64,000 nt of DNA from Aurantimonas coralicida DSM 14790 (GCF_000421645.1 NZ_ATXK01000004.1:248001-312000), one strand, 5' to 3'. Shown: positions 48,867-57,283, numbered from the stretch's first letter. Numbers and translations are program-made. Notes: generated by a model not told the origin, from the letters alone.

Positions 48867-48988
48867 AGACGTGAAGTCTCCCTTAAGGCACGGGAAATAG
48901 CCAATCTGACCGGTGCAGCGCAAGCGCGCAGGTCCGGCCGAGACGAACGTCCCCGCATGTTTTCCAGTTTCACTGCCAGGCCGAGACC

Positions 48989-49954
48989 GTGATCGAGATC
49001 ATCGGGCTCATCTCGCCATTCTTCGTCCTGATCGGCCTCGGCTTCGGGGCGGGACGAATCGTCGACAGGCCGCTCGAAGGCCTCGCCTGGCTGAATGTCT
49101 TCGTCATCTACATTGCGCTACCGGCGCTGTTCTTCCAGCTTCTCGCACGCACGCCTGTCGAGAAACTGGCCAGCGTCGGCTTCATCGCCGCGACGACCCT
49201 CGCGACCTTCGTCATCTTCGTCGTCGGCTTCGTCTTGGCGCTGATGCGGTCCCGCGCCGACATTCCGGTCGCCACCATTCAGGGGCTGGCGGGCGCCTAT
49301 GGCAATATCGGCTATATGGGACCAGGGATCGCGATGGCGGCCTTCGGTCCGGCCGCCGCCGTGCCGGTGGCGTTGATCTTCTGCTTCGACAACATCCTGC
49401 ATTTCGTCATGGCGCCGTTGATGATGGCGGTCGGCGGCGACCGCAGCCGGCCGACCAGCGTCGTGGCGCGGGAGGTGCTCGTGAAGATCTTCACCCACCC
49501 GTTCATCCTGGCGACGATCGTCGGCGTCGCGGCGGCCATCGTGCAGTTTCGCCCGCCCGAGCCGATCGAACGGCTGCTGGAGCTTCTGGCCAATGCCGCC
49601 GCGCCCTGCGCGCTCTTCGCCATGGGCGTGACCCTGGCGCTGCGTCCGCTGAAGCGCGTTCCCATGGAACTGAGCACGATCGTGCCGATGAAGCTCCTGG
49701 TGCAGCCCGTGGTTGCCTGGCTGCTCCTCGGCGTCTTCGGCGATTTCGACCCGATCTGGGTCCAGACGGCGATCCTTCTCGCCTGCCTGCCGACTGCCAC
49801 CAACGTCTTCGTCATGGCGCAGCAATACGGGGCCTGGGTCGAGCGCGCCTCGGCCACGGTGCTGGTGACCACCGTCCTGTCGGTGGGGACGGTGACGCTG
49901 CTGCTGTTTCTCCTGTCCTCAGGTCTCGTGCCGACCGATCCGTTCCCGCAGTGA
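48989..49954 (+). CDS. AEC family transporter (auxin efflux carrier type)
   Basis: 321-aa inner-membrane transporter of the AEC family, to which malonate and auxin carriers belong; the substrate is unknown. About ten hydrophobic helices are visible, with the family loop GAYGNIGYMGPGIAMAAFG and the C-terminal ACLPTATNVFVMAQQYGAW. The start is GTG at 48989. It is divergent from hspQ. Its last 36 bases overlap the 3' end of the convergent hydroxylase gene. Confidence 0.9.
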   Translation: MIEIIGLISPFFVLIGLGFGAGRIVDRPLEGLAWLNVFVIYIALPALFFQLLARTPVEKLASVGFIAATTLATFVIFVVGFVLALMRSRADIPVATIQGLAGAYGNIGYMGPGIAMAAFGPAAAVPVALIFCFDNILHFVMAPLMMAVGGDRSRPTSVVAREVLVKIFTHPFILATIVGVAAAIVQFRPPEPIERLLELLANAAAPCALFAMGVTLALRPLKRVPMELSTIVPMKLLVQPVVAWLLLGVFGDFDPIWVQTAILLACLPTATNVFVMAQQYGAWVERASATVLVTTVLSVGTVTLLLFLLSSGLVPTDPFPQ

Positions 49955-51127
49955 ACGGGGAATGCCGGTCAGGCCTGCGCCGGGGCTGAGACCCTCGCGC
50001 ATGGCGAACTGGCGCAGGAGCGGCAGGGCGCGCATGGCGCCGAGCCCGACCGAGCGGGCCATCTGGCTGGGCAGGAAATCGGCCAGCAGCGAGCGGTTGA
50101 GAAGATCGACGCCGATGGTGCGCGAGCGCACGTCCGAGCGCCGCGAGGCGTCGTAGCGCAGGAGCGTGACCCGCGCGCCGGGATCGTCGCGGCTCTCGCA
50201 GGCCAGCCGCACGATGTCCTCGCAATCGCGCAGCCCGAGATTGAGCCCCTGCGCACCGATCGGCGGAAACACATGGGCGGCTTCCCCGACCAGGGCCAGC
50301 CGGTCGCCGGTGAAGCGGTCCACCGAGGCGCCTGAGAGCGGGAAGCGCTGGATCGGCTCCTCCACCGTGACCTCGCCGAGGATCGACTGCATCCGGTCCT
50401 CGATCATCCGCGACAGCTTGTCGGGCGCAAGTTCGGCGTAGAGCTCGGCAAGCTTCGGCTCCTCCACCCAGACGAGCGACGAGTGCCGGCCCGGCAGCGG
50501 CACCTGGGTGAACGGACCGGAGCGGGTATGGAATTCCGTCGAGATCGACCGATGGTCGATACGGTGGCCGAAATTCAGGACGATGGCGCTTTGCGGGTAG
50601 GACCATTCGCGCAGGCCGATGCCGGCGGCTTCGCGCATTGGCGAGCGACGGCCATCGGCGGCAACGACGAGATCGACGGCCAGGCTACTGCCGTCGGCCA
50701 GTTCGACGACGGCGCGCTCGCCCTCGATGCGGTAGCTGCGCGCGGTCGTGTCGCGACGCTCGAGTTGCTGCGCGTCCGCCGCCTGCGCCTTCAGCGCGGC
50801 CAGGAGATCGCTGTTGAGAACGTTGTAGCCGAAGGCCGACAGACCGATCTCGCTGGCGCGGAACTCGACGGTCGGCGCGCGCAGAAGCCGGCGGGTGTCG
50901 TCGATCAGGCGCATCACGGCGAGCGGCTCGGCCTTGCTGCCGAGCGCGTCGAAGATGCCGAGATCGGACAGGAAGGCGACCGAGCGGCCGATCAGCGCCG
51001 TGCTGCGCCGGTCCGCCGGTGCGTCCGGCGCGACCAGCACCGTGTCGAAGCCGGCTCTTGCCAGGGCGAGCGCGGTGGCGGTGCCGGCCAGTCCACCGCC
51101 GATGACGGCTATCTCTCTACGTTCCAT
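49919..51127 (-). CDS. UbiH/UbiF/COQ6-family FAD-dependent hydroxylase
   Basis: Ubiquinone-biosynthesis-type flavin monooxygenase (402 aa). N-terminal FAD fingerprint IAVIGGGLAGTATALALARA (residues 6-25), central VVAADGRRSPMREAAG and the C-terminal GD motif DRLALVGEAAHVFPPIGAQG, followed by LNLGLRDCEDIVR. It probably hydroxylates one ring position of the ubiquinone precursor; which one cannot be told. The ATG at 51127 begins the domain. It diverges from pcs and overlaps the AEC transporter gene tail to tail by 36 bp. Confidence 0.9.
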   Translation of the reverse strand: MERREIAVIGGGLAGTATALALARAGFDTVLVAPDAPADRRSTALIGRSVAFLSDLGIFDALGSKAEPLAVMRLIDDTRRLLRAPTVEFRASEIGLSAFGYNVLNSDLLAALKAQAADAQQLERRDTTARSYRIEGERAVVELADGSSLAVDLVVAADGRRSPMREAAGIGLREWSYPQSAIVLNFGHRIDHRSISTEFHTRSGPFTQVPLPGRHSSLVWVEEPKLAELYAELAPDKLSRMIEDRMQSILGEVTVEEPIQRFPLSGASVDRFTGDRLALVGEAAHVFPPIGAQGLNLGLRDCEDIVRLACESRDDPGARVTLLRYDASRRSDVRSRTIGVDLLNRSLLADFLPSQMARSVGLGAMRALPLLRQFAMREGLSPGAGLTGIPRSLRERIGRHET

Positions 51128-51285
51128 GCCTGCGGTCCAGATCCGTGCCAGATGCGGCCAAAAACCGCCGATCGAGGCCGTTGTCGTTCGTTTCGCTTGG
51201 AATTCGCACATACGCCCGTTACAGCGGATGACAATGGCCGCGTGCTGCGGCACGCCGCCATGCGACGAATCGATCCGGACATTTG

Positions 51286-51999
51286 ATGGCAGACGCAGTC
51301 AGAAATATCGACAAGTGGCGCGCTTTCGGCGTGCATCTCCTGACCGCCAGCGGCGCCTTCCTGGCGTTCATGTCGCTGATCGCCGCCGGGGAGGGGCGCT
51401 GGGTGGCCATGTTCGGCTGGTTGGGCCTGGCGCTGTTCGTCGACGGCATCGACGGGCCGATGGCGCGCAAGATCGAGATCAAGCGGATCCTGCCGAACTG
51501 GTCCGGCGACGTGCTTGACGCCGTCATCGACTATGCGACCTTCGTGATGATCCCCGCGGTCGGCCTCTATCTGTCCGGCCTGATCGGCGAGCCCTGGTCG
51601 GGCGTCGCGGCCGCGCTCATCGTGATCTCCAGCGCGATCTACTACGCCGACACGCGCATGAAGACGAAGGCCAATTACTTCCGGGGCTTCCCCGTCGCGT
51701 GGAACATGGTGGTCTTCACCTTCTTCGCGGTGCAGCCGAGTCAGGCGGTCGCCTTCGGCTTCGTCGTCCTGTGTACCGTGGCGACGTTCCTGCCCATCCA
51801 GTTCCTGCACCCGGTGCGCGTCGTGCGGCTGCGCCTCGTCAATCTGTCGATCTTCGCGGTCTGGTCGGTGCTGGGCCTGATCGCCCTGTTCAACAATTTC
51901 GACAGTCCGGAATGGGTGCGCTGGGGACTTGTGCTCAGCGGCCTCTATCTGTTCGCCATCGGCGGCGTCGTCCAGCTTCTGGATCGCAGACGCCGCTGA
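51286..51999 (+). CDS. pcs: Phosphatidylcholine synthase
   Basis: Makes phosphatidylcholine directly from CDP-diacylglycerol and choline, a pathway found in Rhizobiales and some other bacteria. 237 aa, eight hydrophobic helices. The Pcs-specific CDP-alcohol phosphotransferase signature DG-x2-AR-x12-G-x3-D-x3-D is complete: DGPMAR, twelve residues, then GDVLDAVID. The longer x12 spacing sets Pcs apart from other family members. ATG at 51286 is preferred over the TTG one codon upstream. No pmtA-type gene is nearby. Confidence 0.92.
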   Translation: MADAVRNIDKWRAFGVHLLTASGAFLAFMSLIAAGEGRWVAMFGWLGLALFVDGIDGPMARKIEIKRILPNWSGDVLDAVIDYATFVMIPAVGLYLSGLIGEPWSGVAAALIVISSAIYYADTRMKTKANYFRGFPVAWNMVVFTFFAVQPSQAVAFGFVVLCTVATFLPIQFLHPVRVVRLRLVNLSIFAVWSVLGLIALFNNFDSPEWVRWGLVLSGLYLFAIGGVVQLLDRRRR

Positions 52000-52022
52000 G
52001 CGAACGCATCAGGGAGACAGGG

Positions 52023-52997
52023 ATGAGCAAGGCTATCATGGTCCACGAGGTGGGCGGACCGGACGTGATGAAGTGGGAGGAACACGATCCCGGCCAGCCG
52101 GGTGAGGGCGAGGTCCGGGTCCGGCAGACGGCCGCGGGCGTCAACTTCATCGACGTCTATTTCCGGACCGGCGTCTACAAGGCGCCGCAGATGCCCTTCG
52201 CTCTCGGCAAGGAAGGCGCCGGCGTCGTTACCGCCATCGGGCCCGGCACGGACAGGTTCAAGGTCGGCGACCGCATCGCCTATAACGGCGTTGCCGGCAG
52301 CTATGCTGAAGAGGTCGTGGTCGCGGCGGACAAGGCGGTGAAGATCCCCGACACGATCGACGACCACACCGCGGCGGCGATCATGCTGAAGGGCATGACG
52401 GCGGAATATCTCCTGCGCCGGACGTTCAAGGTCGGACCGGAGACGGTGCTGCTGTTCCATGCCGCCGCCGGCGGGGTCGGCCTGATCGCCGGCCAGTGGG
52501 CCAAGCATCTGGGCGCGACGGTGATCGGTACCGCCGGGTCGCCGGAGAAATGCGAGCGGGCGCTGCAGAACGGCTACGACCACGTCATCAACTACCGCGA
52601 CGCCGATTTCGTCGAGAAGGTCCGCGAGATCACCGACGGCCGCAAATGCGACGTGGTGTACGATTCCGTCGGCAAGGACACGTTTCCCGGCAGTCTCGAC
52701 TGCCTGAAGGCGCGCGGCCTGTGGGTGAGCTTCGGCCAGTCCTCGGGCAACGTCCCGCCGTTCGACATCGGGATCCTGAACCAGAAGGGGTCGCTCTTCG
52801 CCACGCGCCCGAGCCTGTTCGGCTACAACACCAGCCGCGACGAGCTCGACGCCTCGGCGAAGGCGCTGTTCGACGTGGTCGGTTCGGGTGCGGTGAAGAT
52901 CACCATCGGCCAGACCTATCCGGTCGCCGAAGCCGCCCAGGCGCATCGCGATCTGGAAGCGCGCAAGACCACCGGCGCGACCATCCTGACGATGTAA
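52023..52997 (+). CDS. Quinone oxidoreductase (zeta-crystallin type)
   Basis: NADPH-dependent quinone reductase of the medium-chain dehydrogenase/reductase superfamily (324 aa), without zinc ligands. The GroES-like domain has GVNFIDVYFRTGVYKAPQMP and GKEGAGVVTAIGPG. The Rossmann domain has LLFHAAAGGVGLIAGQWAKH and VIGTAGSPEKCERAL. The C-terminal ends QAHRDLEARKTTGATILTM, standard for Qor. It follows pcs by 23 bp on the same strand and is probably co-transcribed. Confidence 0.93.
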   Translation: MSKAIMVHEVGGPDVMKWEEHDPGQPGEGEVRVRQTAAGVNFIDVYFRTGVYKAPQMPFALGKEGAGVVTAIGPGTDRFKVGDRIAYNGVAGSYAEEVVVAADKAVKIPDTIDDHTAAAIMLKGMTAEYLLRRTFKVGPETVLLFHAAAGGVGLIAGQWAKHLGATVIGTAGSPEKCERALQNGYDHVINYRDADFVEKVREITDGRKCDVVYDSVGKDTFPGSLDCLKARGLWVSFGQSSGNVPPFDIGILNQKGSLFATRPSLFGYNTSRDELDASAKALFDVVGSGAVKITIGQTYPVAEAAQAHRDLEARKTTGATILTM

Positions 52998-53013
52998 CGG
53001 GCGCGGGGCCCTT

Positions 53014-53037
53014 CCGCCGGTCGGTTCAGGCCGGCGG
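53014..53037. terminator. Weak hairpin between convergent qor and HD hydrolase genes
   Basis: CCGCCGG-N10-CCGGCGG can pair over seven bases. There is no T run. Confidence 0.35.
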
Positions 53038-53051
53038 GGGCGCTCAGGACA

Positions 53052-53480
53052 TCAGGTCGCGTCGCCGAGAATGATGGCGCGCGCCTCGGCGTATTTCCTG
53101 AGGCGGCGTTCGTCGTCGTCGGTCACCGTACCCAAGCGGGTCCGGTCGGAATTGTCGGCCAGATCCGCCAGCTTGACGGTGCGCGCCAGATCATTGTCCC
53201 GGGCGCGGCGGACGGCGTCGAAATAATCCTCGTCTTCGCGGTGCGTGAGTGCGTCGACGGCATTCACGACGGCGTCCGAAAATCCTTCCTGGCGCAGCCC
53301 CTCCAGAGTCCAGTCGCTGTCCTCCACGACGTCGTGAAGGAGCGCGACGATCCTGGCCTCGTGGCCGGTGACCGCGTCACAGACCCGCAGCGGATGGGTG
53401 ATGTAATCGGCGCCGGCCTTGTCGACCTGCCCAGCATGGGCACTCTCGGCAATGGCGCGGGCCCGCTCGATCGTTGCCAT
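53052..53480 (-). CDS. Small HD-domain phosphohydrolase, (p)ppGpp hydrolase-like
   Basis: 142-aa stand-alone HD protein. It carries the residues of the RelA/SpoT-type hydrolase domain: AHAGQVDKAGADYITHPLRV (metal His and the K-G pattern), ALLHDVVEDSDWTL (HD pair), VDALTHREDEDY and VKLADLADNSDRT, matching the KLAD-x3-N motif of alarmone hydrolases. It lacks a synthetase domain and TGS, so it resembles small alarmone hydrolases or MESH1. Substrate is inferred from these motifs only. A strong terminator lies just upstream. Confidence 0.82.
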   Translation of the reverse strand: MATIERARAIAESAHAGQVDKAGADYITHPLRVCDAVTGHEARIVALLHDVVEDSDWTLEGLRQEGFSDAVVNAVDALTHREDEDYFDAVRRARDNDLARTVKLADLADNSDRTRLGTVTDDDERRLRKYAEARAIILGDAT

Positions 53481-53530
53481 GGGGAAACTCTCCACGACTG
53501 CCGCGGGGCGCGGCAGGTCTCGTTGCTGCA

Positions 53531-53577
53531 AAGAAAAAGGCAGTTGGAAAGGGGGGAGGACCCCTTCCAACTGCCTT
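53531..53577 (-). terminator. Strong terminator of the sulfur operon
   Basis: On the minus strand AAGGCAGTTGGAAGGGG pairs with CCCCTTTCCAACTGCCTT (one bulged base), followed by TTTCTTT. It lies 126 bp after the last gene of the minus-strand sulfur operon and 51 bp upstream of the HD gene. Confidence 0.82.
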
Positions 53578-53702
53578 ACTGCAATCAGCGGCGCGGGAAG
53601 ATTTGGGAGGGAGAACGTGCCGCCGATATCTGACCAATGCACGCGAACCGATTCCGATCCTTCACCAGGCCCGACTTTTTGTAGCTGACTATGGTTTCAT
53701 CC

Positions 53703-54128
53703 TCAATGCCGGGCGTTCCGACGGTTCGCGACGAGCGTTGCGATGACCATGCCGGCCAGCATCATCGGCAGGAAGACCAGCGTTCCCGGCGCGCCGAGGA
53801 CCAGTGCAGTCCAGGCCGGACCCGGACAGAAACCGCCGATGCCCCAGCCAATGCCGAAGATCGCCGCTCCGACGACGAGATTGCGATCGATGTCGCTCCG
53901 TGTCGGAAGCTGGAACTCCGAGAGGAGATAGGGGTGGCCGCGCGGCAGGACGATCCGGTAGCCGATGAAGGTGGTCAGCGCGGCGCCGCCCATGACGAAG
54001 GCGAGGCTCGGATCCCAGGTGCCTGCGACATCGAGGAAGTTCAGGACCTTGGCGGGGTCGGACATGCCGGCGACGATGAGGCCGACGCCGAAGAGCAGGC
54101 CTGCGAGAAAGCCGAAGAGAGGGCGCAT
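53703..54128 (-). CDS. YeeE/YedE-type membrane protein (DUF6691), second half-gene
   Basis: 141-aa inner-membrane protein with four or so hydrophobic helices, starting MRPLFGFLAGLLFGVGLIVA. The segment GMSDPAKVLNFLDVAGTWDPS and the GFCPGPAW stretch, with a conserved Cys, are the hallmarks of the YeeE/YedE sulfur-transport superfamily, in which Cys residues handle thiosulfate or persulfide. ATG 54128 is used, with GAGGAGG overlapping the stop of the upstream partner. It pairs with the next gene as the split form of a YeeE protein. It is the last gene of the operon. Confidence 0.9.
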   Translation of the reverse strand: MRPLFGFLAGLLFGVGLIVAGMSDPAKVLNFLDVAGTWDPSLAFVMGGAALTTFIGYRIVLPRGHPYLLSEFQLPTRSDIDRNLVVGAAIFGIGWGIGGFCPGPAWTALVLGAPGTLVFLPMMLAGMVIATLVANRRNARH

Positions 54129-54139
54129 GATGATCCTCC

Positions 54140-54574
54140 TCAAACGAGGTGACGCAGGACGAAGACCGTCCCGGCAGCGAAGGCCATGAAGGTGGCGACG
54201 GCGACCAGCGAGCGGCCCGACAGGCGGGCCAGCCCGCAGACGCCGTGGCCGCTGGTGCAGCCCGAACCCATGACGGTGCCGTAGCCGACCAGGAGGCCGG
54301 CAATGCCCATGGCGACGAGGCTCGACGGCACGGTCTGGGCGACGGGTTCCCCGCTGACCACGAAGACGAGCAGGGGGGCGGCGACGAGGCCGAGAATGAA
54401 GGCCAGCCGCCAGATCCAGTCCTCCCGGCGACCGGGAAGCGCCCCTGCGGTGATCCCGGCAATGCCGGCGATGCGTCCGAACAGCGCCATGACCATCACG
54501 GCGGACAGGCCGATCAGGACGCCGCCGGCGAGCGACGCGAAGGGCGTATAGGGGGTGATGGTCTCGAGCGGCAC
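54140..54574 (-). CDS. YeeE/YedE family membrane protein, first half-gene
   Basis: 144-aa inner-membrane protein, GTG start at 54574 ([20 protein letters not shown]). Hydrophobic helices surround the conserved motif [20 protein letters not shown], whose two cysteines in the [11 protein letters not shown] signature are the likely sulfur relay residues of YeeE/YedE transporters. It probably works with the following DUF6691 gene as a two-subunit sulfur-compound transporter. It is directly downstream of the TauE gene in the BigR-type operon. Confidence 0.92.
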   Translation of the reverse strand: MPLETITPYTPFASLAGGVLIGLSAVMVMALFGRIAGIAGITAGALPGRREDWIWRLAFILGLVAAPLLVFVVSGEPVAQTVPSSLVAMGIAGLLVGYGTVMGSGCTSGHGVCGLARLSGRSLVAVATFMAFAAGTVFVLRHLV

Positions 54575-54617
54575 GGATCGGCTCCTCAGGTTGGGTGGCG
54601 TGGGGGCCGGGAAGCGG

Positions 54618-55406
54618 TCAGGCGAGAAAGGCCAGTCCGCTCTTCACCAGCATGTAGATGGCGACCAGCATGATGAGGCCGGCGAAGGCGATATCGAGCG
54701 CGCCTTTGCGGCCGGACAGCCAGCGCGCGATGTAGGCACCGGCGACGCCGCCGGCGAGGCCGCCCGCGATGAAGACCAGCGCCAGCGGCCAGTCGACATA
54801 GCCGGACAGGGCGTAGTTCAGCGCCGTGGTCAGTCCGAAGGCGGTGATCGCGACAAGCGACGTGCCGATGGCGTTCAGCATCGTCATGCCCGTCGCGGCG
54901 ACGAGGCTCGGCACGATCAGGAAGCCGCCGCCGATCCCGAAGAAGCCGGAAAACGCCCCCGTTCCGGCGCCATAGCCGACAACCTTCGGTGCGTTCTGCC
55001 GGTTGCACTCGATGTCGTGGTCACCGCCATGGCCGCGGTGGCGGAACATCATGACGCCGACCCCGATCATCAGAAGGGCGAAGGCGAAGAGCAGCTGCTC
55101 GCCATCGATCAGCTTGCCGAGGGTTGATCCGGCAAGCGCCCCGACGATGCCTGCCGCGCTGTAGACGAAGGCGCAGCGCCATTTCACATGGCCGAGCCGG
55201 GCATGGGTGACGAGATTGCCGGCGGCGTTCGCGGCCACGGCAAAGGCGCTGGTTCCGATCGCCATGTGGGCGCCGGGCACGCCGACGAGATAGACCATCA
55301 GGGGGACCGCGAGGATCGACCCGCCACCGCCGAACAGCCCGAGCGACAGCCCGACCAGCGAACCGGAGAAGGCGCCGAGGAGATACTGGACGAGGGTGAG
55401 GGTCAT
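54618..55406 (-). CDS. Sulfite/organosulfonate exporter TauE/SafE family protein
   Basis: 262-aa inner-membrane protein of the TauE/SafE (DUF81) family, eight hydrophobic helices. Family features are the GLSLGLFGGGGSILAVPLMV segment in the first half and its repeat AFSGFFGIGGGFLIVPSLV in the second. The His-rich cytoplasmic loop (RHRGHGGDHD) is unusual. In this context it probably exports sulfite produced from persulfide oxidation. It follows the rhodanese gene by 102 bp on the same strand. Confidence 0.92.
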   Translation of the reverse strand: MTLTLVQYLLGAFSGSLVGLSLGLFGGGGSILAVPLMVYLVGVPGAHMAIGTSAFAVAANAAGNLVTHARLGHVKWRCAFVYSAAGIVGALAGSTLGKLIDGEQLLFAFALLMIGVGVMMFRHRGHGGDHDIECNRQNAPKVVGYGAGTGAFSGFFGIGGGFLIVPSLVAATGMTMLNAIGTSLVAITAFGLTTALNYALSGYVDWPLALVFIAGGLAGGVAGAYIARWLSGRKGALDIAFAGLIMLVAIYMLVKSGLAFLA

Positions 55407-55508
55407 GGCGAAGGGCTCGATGGGCGCGGGGGCCGCGCGGGCGCTGGCAGGCGGTGATCATGGGCCCGCCGGACGTTCATCCGTCCGGCGGACCTGGCCG
55501 GCTGTCGC

Positions 55509-55886
55509 TCAGTCCTTGAGCGGCAGGCCGCAGTCGCACCAGGACTTCAGCCCACCCTCGATCGGCTTGGCCTCGTAGCCCATCTCGGTCAGCGTCTTGG
55601 CGGCAAGCGCGGCGCGGGCGCCGGACGCGCAGAGCACGTAGACCGGCGTCTCGCCGCCATGGGCCCTGGTCAGTGGCGGATGGGCGCTCTGCGCCGTCGG
55701 ATCGGCCTTGGCCTCCAGAAAGCCGCGCGGAATATGAACGGCGTCGGCGATCTCGCCGCTCTCGGCCAGTTCGTGGGCCTCGCGCACATCGAGGATCACA
55801 CCGCCCGAAGCATGGGCCTCGGTCGGCGCGATGGTTCCGGTGGCGGCCTTCGCGTCGGCGACATAGTCCTGCATGGTCTTGTGCAT
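55509..55886 (-). CDS. Rhodanese-domain sulfurtransferase
   Basis: 125-aa single-domain rhodanese. The active-site loop reads VYVLCASGARAALA with the catalytic Cys, and VILDVREAHELAESGEIADAV is the expected CDC25-like N-terminal pattern; there is a C-terminal KSWCDCGLPLKD with a second Cys pair. It probably moves sulfane sulfur between glutathione persulfide and thiosulfate. It follows the metallo-hydrolase gene by 11 bp, so the two are co-transcribed. I use ATG 55886; GTG 55889 also has GGAG upstream. Confidence 0.92.
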   Translation of the reverse strand: MHKTMQDYVADAKAATGTIAPTEAHASGGVILDVREAHELAESGEIADAVHIPRGFLEAKADPTAQSAHPPLTRAHGGETPVYVLCASGARAALAAKTLTEMGYEAKPIEGGLKSWCDCGLPLKD

Positions 55887-55897
55887 CACGGGGCTCC

Positions 55898-56791
55898 TCA
55901 GAAACGGTTGGCCGGAATCTTGAAATAATGGTTGCCGTCGCTCTCGGCCGGCGGCAGGCGTCCGCCGCGCAGATTGACCTGCAGGGCGTGCAGCATCCGG
56001 TCGGGCAGATCGAGCGTGGCATCGCGCGTGTCGCGTGTCTCGACAAATTCGGCTTCGCTCGTGCCATCACTGACATGGGCGTTGTCGCGGCGGTGCTCGT
56101 CCACCGTCGCTTCCCACTGGATCTCGTCGCGGGAGTCGGTGCCATAGTCGTGGCCGACAAAGAGGCGCGTGTCGCCGGGCAGCGACAGGATCTCGCGGAT
56201 GCTCGCCCACAGCGTGCGGGACGAACCGCCAGGGAAGTCGGCGCGGCTTGAGCCCATGTCGGGGTACATCAGTGTGTCGTGGACGAAAGCCGCATCGCCG
56301 ACGACATAGGTGATCGAGCCCAACGTATGGCCGGGGGACAGCATCACGCGGACGTCGATGTTGCCGATCGTGAAGGTGTCGCCGTCATTCCAGAGCCGGT
56401 CGAAGTCGCGGGCGGGGTCGAAGGCCTCCGGCAGATTGTAGAGGCCGCGCCACAATTCGGCGATCTCGATGACCTTGCTGCCGATGGCGGTCGGCGCGCC
56501 GAGCTTTTCCTTCAGATAGGCGGAGGCCATCATGTGGTCGGCGTGGGGATGGGTGTCGAGAATCCACTCGATCTCGAGGCCCTCCCGCGCGACATGGGCG
56601 AGGATCTCGTCGGCGCTCTCGGTCGACGTGCGGGCCTCGGCAGGATTGAAGTTCAGCACGACATCGATCAGGGCGGCCTTGCGCGTCGCCGGATCGGCAC
56701 AGACATACTGAACGGAGCCCGTGTCTTCTTCGTAGAATCCCCAGATGTCCGGGGAGCCTGCGCCGCGAGATGGGCTGTGTCGGGTCAACAT
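55898..56791 (-). CDS. MBL-fold persulfide dioxygenase-like hydrolase (Blh/ETHE1 type)
   Basis: 297-aa metallo-beta-lactamase-fold protein. It has the metal-binding motif THPHADHMMAS, a second ligand set SPGHTLGSITYVVGD, and FVGHDYGTDSRDEI near residue 200. The arrangement matches Blh of the bigR operon and the ETHE1 persulfide dioxygenases, which oxidise glutathione persulfide to sulfite. The ATG at 56791 has a GAGGAG site eight bases upstream. It is first in the minus-strand operon and divergent from the ArsR regulator gene. Confidence 0.9.
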   Translation of the reverse strand: MLTRHSPSRGAGSPDIWGFYEEDTGSVQYVCADPATRKAALIDVVLNFNPAEARTSTESADEILAHVAREGLEIEWILDTHPHADHMMASAYLKEKLGAPTAIGSKVIEIAELWRGLYNLPEAFDPARDFDRLWNDGDTFTIGNIDVRVMLSPGHTLGSITYVVGDAAFVHDTLMYPDMGSSRADFPGGSSRTLWASIREILSLPGDTRLFVGHDYGTDSRDEIQWEATVDEHRRDNAHVSDGTSEAEFVETRDTRDATLDLPDRMLHALQVNLRGGRLPPAESDGNHYFKIPANRF

Positions 56792-56920
56792 TCGGACGTC
56801 TCCTCTAGCGTCTTGTGGTCGGGCCGTGGCACGGGGCGATGGCCGTACGGGCCGTGCCCGACCGTATTGAAATGAGGCAAATCGCTTTGGGTTTCGCCGT
56901 TGCCAGTGTATATATGCGCC

Positions 56921-57283
56921 ATGCCTAAATTAGACAAGCCTAATATTGAGATTCCGGACGAGCGATCGCCGATGGCGCAGGCGCTCGACGAGAAGGCCGC
57001 GGACGTCGCCGCCATGCTGTCGCTGATGGCGAATCCGCATCGGTTGCGCATCCTGTGCCGCCTGGCGGAAGGCGAGGCTTCGGTCGGAGCGCTCGGGCAG
57101 GAGGCGGGGCTGAGCCAATCGGCGCTGTCGCAGCATCTGGCCCGGTTGCGTACGGGCGGGCTCGTCACCACGCGGCGGGAAGCCCAGACGATCTTCTATT
57201 CGCTGGCGAATGACGAGACCCGGGCGATCATGGAGGCAATGTACCGCGTCTTCTGTGCCCCCGAACTCGACCAGGCGCGCTGA
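56921..57283 (+). CDS. bigR: ArsR-family transcriptional regulator, BigR/SqrR type
   Basis: 120-aa winged-helix repressor. The HTH is GALGQEAGLSQSALSQHLAR with a following wing TTRREAQTIFYSLA. Two cysteines, Cys46 (RILCRLAEG) and Cys112 (YRVFCAPEL), are 66 residues apart, the same spacing as the redox pair in BigR (42/108) and SqrR (41/107) which form a disulfide or tetrasulfide with reactive sulfur species. There are no metal ligands of the SmtB alpha-5 type. It is divergent from the metallo-hydrolase operon that it should repress. ATG 56921 is preferred; a TTG at 56900 is upstream. Confidence 0.92.
   Translation: MPKLDKPNIEIPDERSPMAQALDEKAADVAAMLSLMANPHRLRILCRLAEGEASVGALGQEAGLSQSALSQHLARLRTGGLVTTRREAQTIFYSLANDETRAIMEAMYRVFCAPELDQAR
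56929..56944. promoter_or_regulatory. Inverted repeat at the bigR start
   Basis: ATTAG-N6-CTAAT lies across codons 3-8 of the regulator gene, beside a TATATA-containing AT-rich stretch (56908-56914) in an otherwise GC-rich intergenic region. It could be an operator for the ArsR regulator; this is a guess from symmetry and position. Confidence 0.35.

Noticed and set aside
48860-48950. A CTTG...CTATTT pair upstream of hspQ resembling a sigma-32 promoter.
   Set aside because: The spacing is two or so bases too long and the -10 element is incomplete, so it is not better than chance.
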